From NCBI RefSeq assembly GCF_028858725.1, contig NC_084771.1, forward strand, positions 11,188,915 through 11,252,914: a stretch of DNA of 64,000 nucleotides. The letters are read 5' to 3'. This DNA comes from Colius striatus (taxonomy: Eukaryota > Chordata > Aves > Coliiformes > Coliidae). This document shows, piece by piece, positions 33,256 to 44,075 of the stretch (position 1 is its first letter; every line of letters starts with the position of its first letter). A program made the position numbers and the translations under genes. The notes below the pieces were generated by a model. The model did no database searches. It had not been told where the DNA came from and worked only from the letters and a program-made list of their open reading frames with translations.

Positions 33256-36200
33256 GAGCAGAGGGGTGGAAGGTGCCAGCTGGGAGGCAGCTCTTTCACT
33301 CCTCTTTCCTTCTCCAAGTGTTTTTGCAGTTTCCTGCCCAGGATTTTCAGGTCCCAGAGTTTGTAGGTACTCTGGTGCACAGGTCCCCAGGGAGCAAGGA
33401 AGTTTAGTGCTCTCTAACCTCAAGCTTTTAGAGAGACAGCACCCTCTCCTGATTTAAACCTTCCTGTTACCAGTGCAGCTGACTTCCACAGACAGGGCCA
33501 GCCTTCCTTTTTAAACTGATCACTATAAAATGATACTTTGCTCATTTGAGGGGTGAGATGAGTGAAAAACCACTTGCCTTCTTTAAGCTCCTAAAGAAGG
33601 CAGACAAAGGCAGGTCCAGACTACTCCCCTCCAGCAGGTTTAAAGGATACAAGGCTGTAACCCCTGCTGGCAGCAGGCCAAGTGGAAGCCTTTTGTTGAG
33701 TGTAATGTGGCATGAAATTGCAGGGGTTTTCCTGCTCCGTGTGGGCTGCAGGGTTGGGAACCTTTCTGCTTTGCTCTGCACAGGAGAATGTGGCTCATCT
33801 CAGCACTGGAGCTCTGCAGTTGCCTAAGGAACCTGCTGCCACTCCACTCTATTCAGCAGACTTTGCAGACCCCCTGCTGCTGAGGGAACAAACACACAGA
33901 GATTTTCCTTTCAAACACCAATGTGTTTTAGTAACCTCCAGAGGAATAAGAGAGAGGATGTGGAACGTCAGTTTTGCTCTGTAAAATCCCTCTTTCCAGT
34001 ATGAACTGACAGATTGGGTCTCTCTGACAGGCTGGGGTTGGCTTTGTGCTCACAGGCCTGAGGCCAGGCAGACTCCTGAACTCATTTCACAATAAGACTC
34101 CTTTGCCTCTCAGTTTGCTGCAGGGGATCCATCCTGCCCATGCCAGTGTGGTCCCAGGTCTATAGCTGGTAGCTGCTGTGGCTTTGCTTTTGGCTAATCC
34201 TGTCTGGCCTTGTTTCTTCATGCTGGAACCTGGGGGTGGTCCATGCATGTGTTCACAGCACAGTGTGGGGAAGAGGGGCTGTGTCTGATGGGTGCTGCTG
34301 TGTGTCTCACTGCCCTCCACAGGCCTGGGAGCTTTCTGATTGAAGAATTCCCCAGCCCAGGCAAGAAAGAGAAGCAGGAAAGCAGTTTCCCCAAGACAGG
34401 GAGAAGGTGAAGGGGTGAATAAACTAGGAGCTGACTAATGGCCCTGGGCTCAGCATCAGCCCAACAGAGAATAGCTGTTTGTAAAAGGTCCTGAAGCCCA
34501 GCTGGTCACTGACCTGCTGGTCCCTTCCTCCAGCACCTAGGGCATGCTGTGGGCTGGTTGCATGTTTGCTGGACTGGGCTGGGCTGGAAGGACCATGTGG
34601 TTTGTGGAACTCCTGTGCTTGGGGAAAGGAGGGAAGGATGTGCCTGCCTGTAACTGTACAGCTCTGCCCTGTGAAGGGCAGCAGGAGCTGGCAGCAGGGA
34701 GCTCTCTTCACCTTGGCATTTCCATGAGCAGCTGCAACCGGGCTGCCCCTGCACTCCTGAGGGTCATAACTTCCCCTCTGAGCTGAAAGTGGCTGGTCTC
34801 AGCCTTGGTTGTAGCCTGAGGGAGACCTTCTGGGGATGAGAAAGTGCCATTTGGATGCTAGTGTAATAGAAGAGCTTTAAAAGGGTGCTGTTTCCTGCTG
34901 GCAGGAGTTTAGCTGCTAATGCAGGAGTGATTAAATCTGCTCTTGGAGCATAAAAAGAGATGTTGATCACTTGGGGCCCAGGAGGTTAAGTAAGGTAAAA
35001 AGATTCCCCTGTGTGCTGGTGAGTGGTGTCTGTCCTGTGGATATGAGCAAGTCCTGGCTGTTGTGCCCCTCCTCAGGAGGAGCCTCTGGCCCCTCAGCCT
35101 CTGGGATGCTGCTCCTTAGGGCAGGTCACTTAGAGAGGGCAGGAGCTATGCATTTCCCTACCTGAGTGCCCACACGGTGCTGAGAGGGACAAAACAGCCT
35201 GGGCTCTGCTGCTGCTGGGCACTAACCTGCAGGACTGCAGGATGAGAGCATCCCAGGTAGCTGCCAGCATCCTCAATCCTGCCTGGTACAGGACTTCTTT
35301 CCCTGACATGTGATCTGACACCTCCAGGGATTGTGTGGCCTCACAAGCAGCCCCTTGTTTGTAGCCATGGGAGGTTTGTAATTAATAGAACCCCCCCACA
35401 GGGATGCACATGGCAGCAGATGGAAAGGTCAGCACATCCCATCTGTCCCTTCCCACCCTTCCTTCCACCCCCAGCACTGCTCAGCTGCCCTGGCACCCCC
35501 TGAGCAGGCTACACCCAAGGCTTGGGCGAGGGCATCAATTTTGGGGAGTACCACCAGAGATGCAGTGGTGGGAGATGCTAGCCTGAAGCAAACCTCTCTA
35601 TAGCAGGCAGAGCAGGCCATGGGGTGTTGGAGAGGGCTGGCCTTCTCCTGGCAGGAGACTCCCAAGCAGCTGGCCCATCTGGAATTGAACTTGCCACAGT
35701 TTGAAGTAGGGCAGGACGTGAGCGGTTGCATTGGGCTCAATGTGCCACCAGCTGCCCCACTGCCACATCCTTGGGGTGGTGTGAGGTGTTGATTTGAAGC
35801 CTCAGAATCCATTTGCCTGTAAATGTGGATCAGTACAGAAATACATGGAATTCAGAGACGTTTTATATACAAGCATAGTCATTAAAAAAACATCTTCCTG
35901 TGTCTGTGCTGGAACATCTCAGTCTGTGTCAGTTTTGTCCCTTGACTTCGTTCATCCACCACTGGTGCAGCAATAGGGCAGTGCTGTGGCATTGGTACAG
36001 GCAAATCTGCTCAGGTGGGGAGGAGAGCTGCTGGAAAACCTGCTGGTCTGGATGTTCCTCATTCCTTCTGTTTGCAGTGAGACTCCCTTTGCTGTTCAGA
36101 GCTGGGATTTGTTTGTAAAACATGTGCATTGCAGGGAAGGCTGAGCTAAAAGCACCCAAACACCTGGCAAATGTTTTGGTTCATTTGCAGGTCTTTCAAC

Positions 36201-37802
36201 CCTTTTTCCTCTCCATTTTCTCTTCATGACAAGATGGAAGGAAGGAAGGAAGGAAGGAAGGAAAACAGGAAAATCATCAAGAACATGGTAACTGAAACTT
36301 TCTCACACAGGTTTTAAGGTTTTGGCAAGAGATGCGGGGAGGATGTTTTGGAAGAACAGGCTGGAAAAGCACTCAGGGATCAATTAGTGTAAAGAGTAAA
36401 TTGGTGAAAGCTCTTTGCCATGTTTCATCTCACTTCAGCAGCTCTTTCAACTGCGATCAGACCTTCCCTGTTGCCTTTTCCACCTTAGTTTGACCATGAG
36501 GATGAGCATCTCTGTCCCCCTTATGAACAGCATGAGCCTTGTTGTCATGGGGCTGCTGCCTAGAGATAGCAGGGTGCAGGCACAGCACCCTGTTGGAGCT
36601 CAGCCTCCGTGGCAGGGGAGGGACAAACTGCAGGCAGCAAAATGCAGGGCACCCCTTTCTTTTTCCTTCAGGGCTGTGGTCTTGCATGTGATCCTGCTCC
36701 CAGAAGCCAGGCGCTGAAGGAGGTTGGGGACTTTCCAGCTACTGAAGACCATGGCTCGAGGCTGGGTGCTTTTCTGGAAGGGCACATCTGGATCCTGTCC
36801 CTTGCACCCTCCAGCAGGCAGAGAATTAACAGCTTCCAGGTTATGCAAAGAGCTGGAAAGGTGAGGGCTGGTGCCAGGATCTGAGCCACAGTTGAGCCCA
36901 TCTCTGCCTTCCCTTCCCTGGGCTGAGCAGCCTTTCCCTGGGAGTACAGTGCCATGGGCCAGCAGTGGAGCCTGGCCAGCCAGGAGCTCCTTTCACCCTA
37001 GGGAGGGAGAAGCTGGTGGTTTGGCTGGATGATGCCACCAGTTTCTGCCACAGACACCTGGTCCTTGAGGCCCTGCAGTCACTTGCAATCTTGTGCCAAA
37101 CACAGTTGAGGTGACCATCATCCCCTGTGGAGAGCCTGGGGCAGGTTTCCCAGGAAAAGGGGAAGAGGAAGGGGGGCTTGTAGGGCTCCCCAGGTCAGGC
37201 TGGTCACAGAATGAAGCCAAGTTACTGCCTGTCTCTCCCTACCATGAACAGGAGGAGATTTCACACCATTGATGGTCTACCAGACACGTGTGGTACCTGG
37301 CTCTTGGCTCTGCCCAGGGACAAACCCTCCCAGCAACAGAGGGAGATGATAAGGGGTGATGTAAAAGCTTTCCTTATGGCTAGTTCAGCTGGAAGTTGTC
37401 CCTCATGGTTCTGTCCTCATCCCACATCCATTTCCAAGTGACCCCATCTCAACCTTCCCTTTTCACACACATCTCCCCACCCCTCATTTCCATTGAGGAC
37501 AAAGGGCCAGCAGCCACTTGGGTTTCCTGTGAGGAAGTGAAAAATCCAATAAGGATCTGAATCCCTTTTCCCCTCCTCCAGAGGCAACTTGGACCAGAGG
37601 AGGGATCTGTGTAGGTCAGAGGCCATGCCAGAGCCAGTCCAGGGGGCCGTGAGTGCTGCAGCTCCCTCCAGGTGGGTCACAGCACAAAGGCAAAACCAAT
37701 CCAGGCCCAGGCAGGGAATGGCCATGTGGGAGGAGCAGAGGGGTCCTGCTGTGATGGCACAGTGCCCTCTGCCCTGGCCCTGGCCCCGGGGCTGACGTGG
37801 CT
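33256..37802. other. Interval between the convergent genes POLR1D and EDNRB2
   Basis: No gene is recognised here. The part next to 37802 must include the EDNRB2 3'UTR, but I found no canonical minus-strand AATAAA close to the stop. A variant TATAAA (complement of TTTATA near 35863) is a weak candidate. The interval contains a (GGAA)n tract near 36236-36264; otherwise it is unique sequence without clear repeats. Confidence 0.5.
36236..36264. repeat. (GGAA)n microsatellite
   Basis: Seven tandem GGAA units, downstream of EDNRB2. (GGAA)n arrays can bind ETS factors, but there is no further evidence of function. Confidence 0.9.
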
Positions 37803-40800
37803 TTAGGCAGAGCTGTACTTGTTACTCAGGCGGGAGCTGCTCCTGTCCAGCCCGAGCTCCTGCCCCGTGGCTTTCCACTTCCCAACAGAGCCCTTCTCAT
37901 CCATGGGGGTGATGCTCAGAGCAGGTCTCTGGCACCAGCAGCACAGGCAGGACTGTGGGGATACAAGAGGGTGGCCAGGAGTTACAACCATGGGCTATAG
38001 GGTAAAAGAGGAAGAAACATTCCCTTATTGCTGTTGGCACGTGAACCTGGGCAGAGCCAGGCTGGGGAATCACAGCCTGCAAATCTGCTGGGGGCAGCTT
38101 TCCCAAGGTGGGGCTGGTGGGGGTTAGAAACAAAGATACCAGAGCCTTGGGTACCTTTTGCACTTGTGTTTTCTTATCCTTAGGGGACAGAAAATATGGT
38201 TAATGCTTGGCTGGACTCAACTCTTCTTTTTGCCACACCAGCTAGGAGGTGACTCCCATCCCATCCCATCCCATCCCATCCCATCCCATCCCATCCCATC
38301 CCATTCCATCCCATCCCCTTCTTTTCTCAGGGCTCCACTGAAAATTCTCTCTCAATAACTTGGGCCCAAAGTTTAAAGCAGCCCCAGTCCCTGCTTCAAT
38401 GGTTTGTGGGGATGCCTCTGACCCAGAGTGACAGGGAGTTGTGTGGCACATCCTGCACTGGCAAAAGCCTCCCCATAGCAGAGCAATGAGCTCTAGTGTA
38501 CTGCACATAGCAGGGGGAAATATGGGAGGAGAAAGATGAGAGAGCTGGTGTGTGCAGCCAGGAGCTCTGGGGGGTCACCCCTACCTGGAAGCAGTTCTTG
38601 AATTTCCGACTGACGAAGTAGAGAGCCACAGGATTGATGCAGGAGTTGAGGGAGGCCATGTTGATCCCAAAGTAATCCATCACTAGGAGGAAACTGAGGT
38701 AGGAGGGGAGAGAAGAGGGTGGATGTGTCAAAAGCTCCCAGAGAACTGAGGGAAGGTTTCCAAAACGCCTGTCAACTGCCTGGCTCAGGAACCTGCTCAT
38801 GTGGAGGGTCGGTGACTGGTCCCACAAAGGTGAGCACAAAGCATTCCCTCCTGCAGCTGGGCAGTGCCCAACAGCTTTTCTGGAGAGGAACATTTCCTGA
38901 GCAAGCCAAAAGCATGAGATCTGATTTCCCATGGGCACTCTGATGTTCTGACTCCAGCACAGTGGCCGGGTCTGACCCTAACTGGATTTTGATGTGATGG
39001 GTAAACAGGGGAAGGGAAGACAGGGACTTGGCACACAGCACTAAGTGTGCAGCCCCTTTAAGCCTTGCAGGGGATATTTCTCTGCCCAGGAGACCTCTTA
39101 ACCCACAGCCTTACAGAGACATTTCAACCACTCATTGTCATCTCCCCGTCCCCTACACCCTTCCTCTGTGCCTGTGGCAGAGCAGCACTAGCTAGAGAGA
39201 AGCTATTGAAAGGTTTGGAAGGTGACACCACCAGCCTGCCCTGAGTCCAGCAGAGCTCCTGCCTGCTGCCAGAGCCCCCACCTGAGCAGTTCACATCTGT
39301 TGGGGTCGGTCTGGTCGTAGATGGTGTGTTTGAGGATGCGGCTGAGGTGCAGCGGGAGCCAGCAGAGCGCGAAGATCACCACGAGGCAGAACACCGTCTT
39401 GGCTACCTCCCGGCGCTGCCGAGGCAAGGGGACAGGGGCAAGGGGTGGGCTGCCCCAGCGCTGCAGAGCAGCTGGAGCAACCTCCCCACACCAGTGCAAC
39501 GGCCCTTCCAAGGATTTCTGTGACCTGATGGTGACTGGGCAGCCCTTGGGAGTCCAAAGCACAACCTGTAGGTCCCAACTCCCGCGTTGTGAGGAGGACC
39601 CTGAGATCCAGGCTGGACTCCTCACCTCTTCCCACTATTGCTCCTGCTGAGGGTGATACTGCCTGGGGCACAGAGGCCTCACCCATCCACCCTTTACACC
39701 TTATTACAGATCTTTCTGCAAAGTGTGGGAGGGGACAGCAAACTATTCCCTGCACCCCTTGTCTGTGAGACAGGACGTTCAGTGTTTGGCCCAGCTTGGT
39801 GGACCAATGACTATAAGCAATTGAAAATCAAGCTGGTCCATGGCCATAAAGGTCATGGTTTGGGTGGTCTCTGAGATTGGAGATGGTAGAGCTGCAGGCT
39901 CATCTCCCTGGTTTAATCCATCAGTGTGCCAATATCCATTGGGCACTGTGAGGCTCTGTCAGCTCTGTCCTTTACAGGGACAGCTGTGTGTTGTCCCTTC
40001 ACTGCCTCCTCTTTGGGAATTGCCAGTTTCTGCCTCCTGGTTTTCTTACCCGTTTCATGTGGTCATTCAGAGCAATCCTCATGCCATTTCTCTTGCTCAG
40101 CATCTCACATGACATGAGGGTGTAGAAGATACCAGTGCATACCAAGGGGAGGCAGAAGTAGAAGCCAAAGAGCCACCAGTCCTTCACATCACGGTAAAAC
40201 TGTGTGGAACACAAAGAGCAACTGCAACTGGAGGAGGCAGAGAGCAGGGTAACAAAGGCATGATCTGACCTGGTCCCAGACATTGCTGCTGGCCTGTCAG
40301 ATGTGTGGAAGTGTAACAGCTCCTGTGCTAAGTGCACATGGGATTATGTGTAACCTAAAGGTAAAGGCTGGTTTATACCTGGCTGCCAGTCCACTCCAGC
40401 TCTCTTGTGCAATAAGCACTTGCAAGAGCTTATGGTGGGCCAAGTTCTGATGCTTTGAAAGGGTCTTTGTTCCCTTGCTCACCCTTAGCTGCCCCCATGC
40501 TAAAGATTACCCCTCCAGAATAGTTGTGGAGATGCTCTTTGTCCTGCTGGGACAGTGTAGCAGGTTCTGTAGCTTCCTGAGATGTCTCTGGATGGTGAAA
40601 CCACGACACAGTGTAAGGACCAGCTGCCTGTTCTGTGGCCCTGCACTCAGGCAAGTCTGCTCCATGTCACCACAACTTGGGTATTCTGTGCTTTGCCTGA
40701 TACTGCTCTCCCCATATTCACCCCAAGAAGCCATCTACAGAAACACCAAATCCTCTCATCATGGAGGGAGGGGGCCCTGGTTGCCTGTGCCTCCCCCTGC

Positions 40801-43703
40801 CTCGCACTGCAGCCGGGGTGGGACAGAATACATACCTTCATGAAGCTGGATTTCTGCTCAGAGGCCAGCATGCACACCCACAGGTGCTGTTCCCAGTAGC
40901 TGAGCTCCACCATGTCAAAGGCTATAGCTTCAGGGACTGCCAGCACAATGGCCACTGCCCAGATGAGCATCACCTCCACCGCCTTCCACACCGGGATCCC
41001 AATGCCCTGGATGCGGCTCCAGGACGCCACTGCTCGGTACCTGCCCGGGGTGCAGCCCCAGGGAGGGGAGGGACAAAAGCAGCTGTCAGGAGGGGGCCCA
41101 GGAGGTGCAGGTTGTTCCCAAAGGCTGTGTCCCTTGTGCCTTTTTCCTCCACCCCTCGACCTTCTCCTTCAGTGAAGATCAGAAACAGGGACTCAATGGA
41201 ATGTGCTGGTGGCCATCCTTGGCCATTATCTACTCGCCACTGGGGAGGTCCCACCCTTCCCCACCAGCCCAGCAGCTTTTCCAGCACATCATGGGCCTCC
41301 CCTCAGCCTTTTCCAGCAGGATTTAAACTCTGTCACCAGTGTCAGTTGGATTTCAGCTCTACATGGGAGCACTCTGAGTCTGTCCTGTCCAAGCTGCCCC
41401 ACAGCCTGTCTATAGGTGACAGTGATGGGATATGTGGTCAGAGACGGGTCAGGTTGGGCAGTGCAGCTGCAGAAGTTGTCTCTTACCTGTCGATGCTGAG
41501 AGCACAAAGGCTGAGGACTGTGATGCCCACTGAGGCCTTCTGGATGAAGGGGACCAGTTTGCACACATGCACACCAAAGGGCCAGTCCTTTGCCAGGAGC
41601 TGGGGAAGAACCACGGGGTTAACAGGCTGCTTGGGGAGCCTGTGTCCTGCTTCTCATGACAGAGGTGGTTCCCCAGAAGGTGTGAGAAGCCCACAAAGTG
41701 CAGCTGAATGCCCTCTGATGTCACCTCTGCTCTGCATTGTGCCTAGAACCATTCACTTCCCAGGCTTCACCAGGGCAGAGTAAAGAGGGAGCAGAACCTT
41801 CCTCCACCTGCTGCCCACACTCCTCTCAGGATGCCATTGGCCTTCTTGCCCCTGAGAGCACATTGCTGCTCATGTTTAGTTTGTTATCACCCAGGATTCC
41901 CAGGCCCCTCTGAAGGGAGAGAAGTTGCTCATGTGGCTTATGGAAATCCTGAACACCAGTCAGTTCCAGCCTTGGAGATGTGACCCAGATTCCCTGTTAC
42001 AAGGCAGACAACCCCACTGCAAGATGTTGTCCTTGGCCTGGATAAAATACCTTGGGTTTGCTTTGTGTTGGCTGCAAACTGTGTGAGTTGCAGCTCCAAG
42101 AGGCCTCTGCATGGATCTATATCCCTGTAACAGGAGGCATCATCCAGCCCATGGGGAACCTGCTTCTTTGGAGCTAAAACAAACATAGTTTTCAGCCCCT
42201 TTTCTCTTGAAGGGTATCAGTTCACAGTGACTTCAGAGCCTCTGCCAGCCACACCTGCTCCTTGGCACTGTCAGATTCTATGCATGTTCTTCCTACTGTG
42301 AATTTCTTTGCCTTCTCCCCCTGCCACTCAGCTTGCTCCATCCAGGACCTCAGTTTCCACTGCCCACACTAAAGCTTCCATTTGACATACAAACCTATCT
42401 GAGCTGCAGGTCCTTCACCCCACAGCATCCCTTCCACCCCTTCAGAGAGAAACCTCTGGCTCCAGCCCACTAAACCATGCCTCAGGCAGCAGGTGAGGAA
42501 GAGCTGCAACAGCCCAGACACCTCTCTCAGATGTCAGAACACACCTTCTGCTCTTAACTGGGGTCTCAGCATCTGGCCAGCCCTCTGTGCCCCAGCACAC
42601 CATGCAAAGCTCACGCTCCCCTGATGATTTATTGTGCCTCTTCTCTCTAGTTGAGGGGGCAGCCTCTCTGAAAGAAGCCCCTGTTTGCTGCCACAGCCCT
42701 CCTCCTTGTTCCTGCCCCAGTCTTCATGTTCAGCTGGAATGAAAAAAGATATTTGCTTCAGGCTGCTTAACTGAGCTGTGCTGGGAAAAGCTCTCCCCAG
42801 TACATGAGAGCAGTAGCTTTTGCTCAGCTGGAACAAACATGGGGTTGTAATGTCAGGAGACTGACAGCAATTCTTTTCTTGTGATTTTAGATGAGATTTA
42901 AATGATCTGGGAGGTTTGTGTGTGTGTGGGATATGTGTGTGTGCCTGACACAGCTGTAGCTCAGAACACCTCTGCTTTCCCAGCAATGTACCCCGAGCTG
43001 TTTGTTTGTTTATGGTTTTTCTCATCCTCCAGAGAGCAGAAAGAGAGAGAGGGGTTGGACCAGATGAGCTTGGAGGTATTTTCCACACAAAAGGATTCTG
43101 TGATTCTAACTTGGTTAGCAGAGAAAGGAGGAACCAGAGACCCTTCCCTTCTCCCTTGCAGAACATGGAGCCTGCAATGAAGAGCAGAGGATAGATGGGA
43201 AGGTGGGAGAAGACCCCATCCCTGCAATGGCCAGGCTGCCATGGGGAACCTACCTTATAGACGTTGATGGGCAGAGCAATGAGGATGTAGAGGAGGTCTC
43301 CGAGGGCCAAGCTGGCAATGAGCACATTTGGCCCATTCCTCATGCACTTGTTCTTGTAAATGATCCTCAGGAGTGTGGAGTTGCCAATAATCCCCACAAT
43401 GAAGATGGTGCAGGACACGATGGTGTTGATGTACTTGAAGATGTGTCTGATGTCTGCAGGCTTCACACAGAGGGGCAGCAGGGGAGGCTCGGAGCTGCTG
43501 CTCCCTGGGAGGCTCTCTGAGTGGTTTGACAGCTTGGCATCCTGGAACAGGCTTGGCTGGACCAGACTGTGGGGCTGCTCCTGGCTCAGCACCTCAAAGG
43601 GGATGGTGCTGTCCTGGAAAGCCCTTGGGGTCTGGCTGTGTGCCCCAGAGAAGAGGCAGGTCAGCAAAAGGGCTAGAGCAGTAAGAGCTGGGAGTCTCAC
43701 CAT
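37803..43703 (-). CDS. EDNRB2: Endothelin receptor B subtype 2 (class A GPCR), complete coding region
   Basis: Seven coding exons on minus: 43703-43254, 41599-41487, 41040-40836, 40199-40050, 39415-39282, 38693-38585 and 37952-37803, encoding 436 aa. Residues 1 to about 23 look like a signal peptide ([18 protein letters not shown]). N60-H-S is a glycosylation site. TM1 is about 91-116 and TM2 about 125-147. C163 and C244 are the expected TM3-ECL2 disulfide. D187-R188-Y189 is the DRY motif, CWLP at 324-327 is the TM6 switch, and NPVALY at 371-376 is the TM7 NPxxY equivalent. C389, C391, C392 and C394 (SCLCCWCQ) are likely palmitoylation sites. EDNRB2 is a Gq-coupled endothelin-3 receptor used by avian melanoblasts on the dorsolateral path. 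I chose this Met because the residue numbers then match recalled plumage positions C244, V314 and R332, all wild type here. An in-frame Met at 43742 would add 13 residues. Confidence 0.95.
38255..38316. repeat. (CCCAT)n pentanucleotide microsatellite
   Basis: About twelve tandem copies of CCCAT, with one T substitution near 38305. It lies in the last intron of EDNRB2, between the 37952 and 38585 exon edges, and is likely polymorphic in length. Confidence 0.95.
43051..43107 (+). mobile_element. CR1 LINE terminal scrap
   Basis: The extreme CR1 3' end (GGGGTTGGACCAGATGAGCT to GGATTCTGTGATTC), in EDNRB2 intron 1 of the coding region, antisense to the gene. Confidence 0.7.
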
Positions 43704-43780
43704 TGAGGACTGAGCAGCAAAGCTGGCTGCAGGAATACTCATGATGCTTGTGGGATGTCCCAGCTTGGGTCTTGGTTGGA
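43704..43780 (-). other. EDNRB2: 5'UTR part of the first coding exon of EDNRB2
   Basis: On the minus strand a strong 3' splice site (CCCTTTCTCCATCTGCAG|ATCC, with AG at 43782-43781) lies 78 bases before the chosen ATG. The first coding exon is therefore probably not the first exon of the mRNA, and a separate 5'UTR exon must lie upstream. The alternative in-frame ATG at 43742 is inside this stretch. Confidence 0.6.
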
Positions 43781-43807
43781 TCTGCAGATGGAGAAAGGGA
43801 CAAGGGA

Positions 43808-44075
43808 GAGAACTGGAGAAAAGAATCCTCAGAGGAGACCTCATCACTCTCCACAACTCCCTGACAGGAGGTAGTAGTGAGGTGGGAGTCAGGCTCCGCT
43901 CCCAAGTAGGGAGTGATAGAGCAAGGGAAAATGGGCTCAAGTTGCCTCAGGGGATGTTTAGATCGGAGCTGAGGAAGAACTTTTTCCCTGAGAGGGGTGT
44001 CAGCCCCTGTGCCAGGCTGCCCAGGGAGCTGGGGGAGTGCCCAGCCCTGGAGGGATCCCAAAGCCATGGAGCTGA
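43808..44075 (+). mobile_element. CR1 LINE fragment, younger subfamily
   Basis: The fragment starts AACTGGAGAAAAGAATCCTC, continues TCACTCTCCACAACTCCCTG, and has the subfamily-specific run GTCAGCCCCTGTGCCAGGC to GGGATCCCAAAGC. It lies just upstream (minus sense) of the EDNRB2 acceptor at 43781, in antisense. Confidence 0.88.

Noticed and set aside
38240-38320. CRISPR-like or satellite array
   Set aside because: The unit is five bases with no spacers; it is a simple microsatellite in a vertebrate intron.
37803-43703. Assignment as EDNRB (type B1)
   Set aside because: The short N-terminus without the B1 pattern, residue numbering that fits avian EDNRB2, and VAMP7 as neighbour all indicate EDNRB2.
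42534-43940. Single 468-codon minus-strand gene
   Set aside because: Only 43254-43703 is real coding sequence (EDNRB2 first coding exon). The rest is read-through into intron and 5' sequence, shown by the donor at 43253-43252 and the match to endothelin receptors continuing at 41599.
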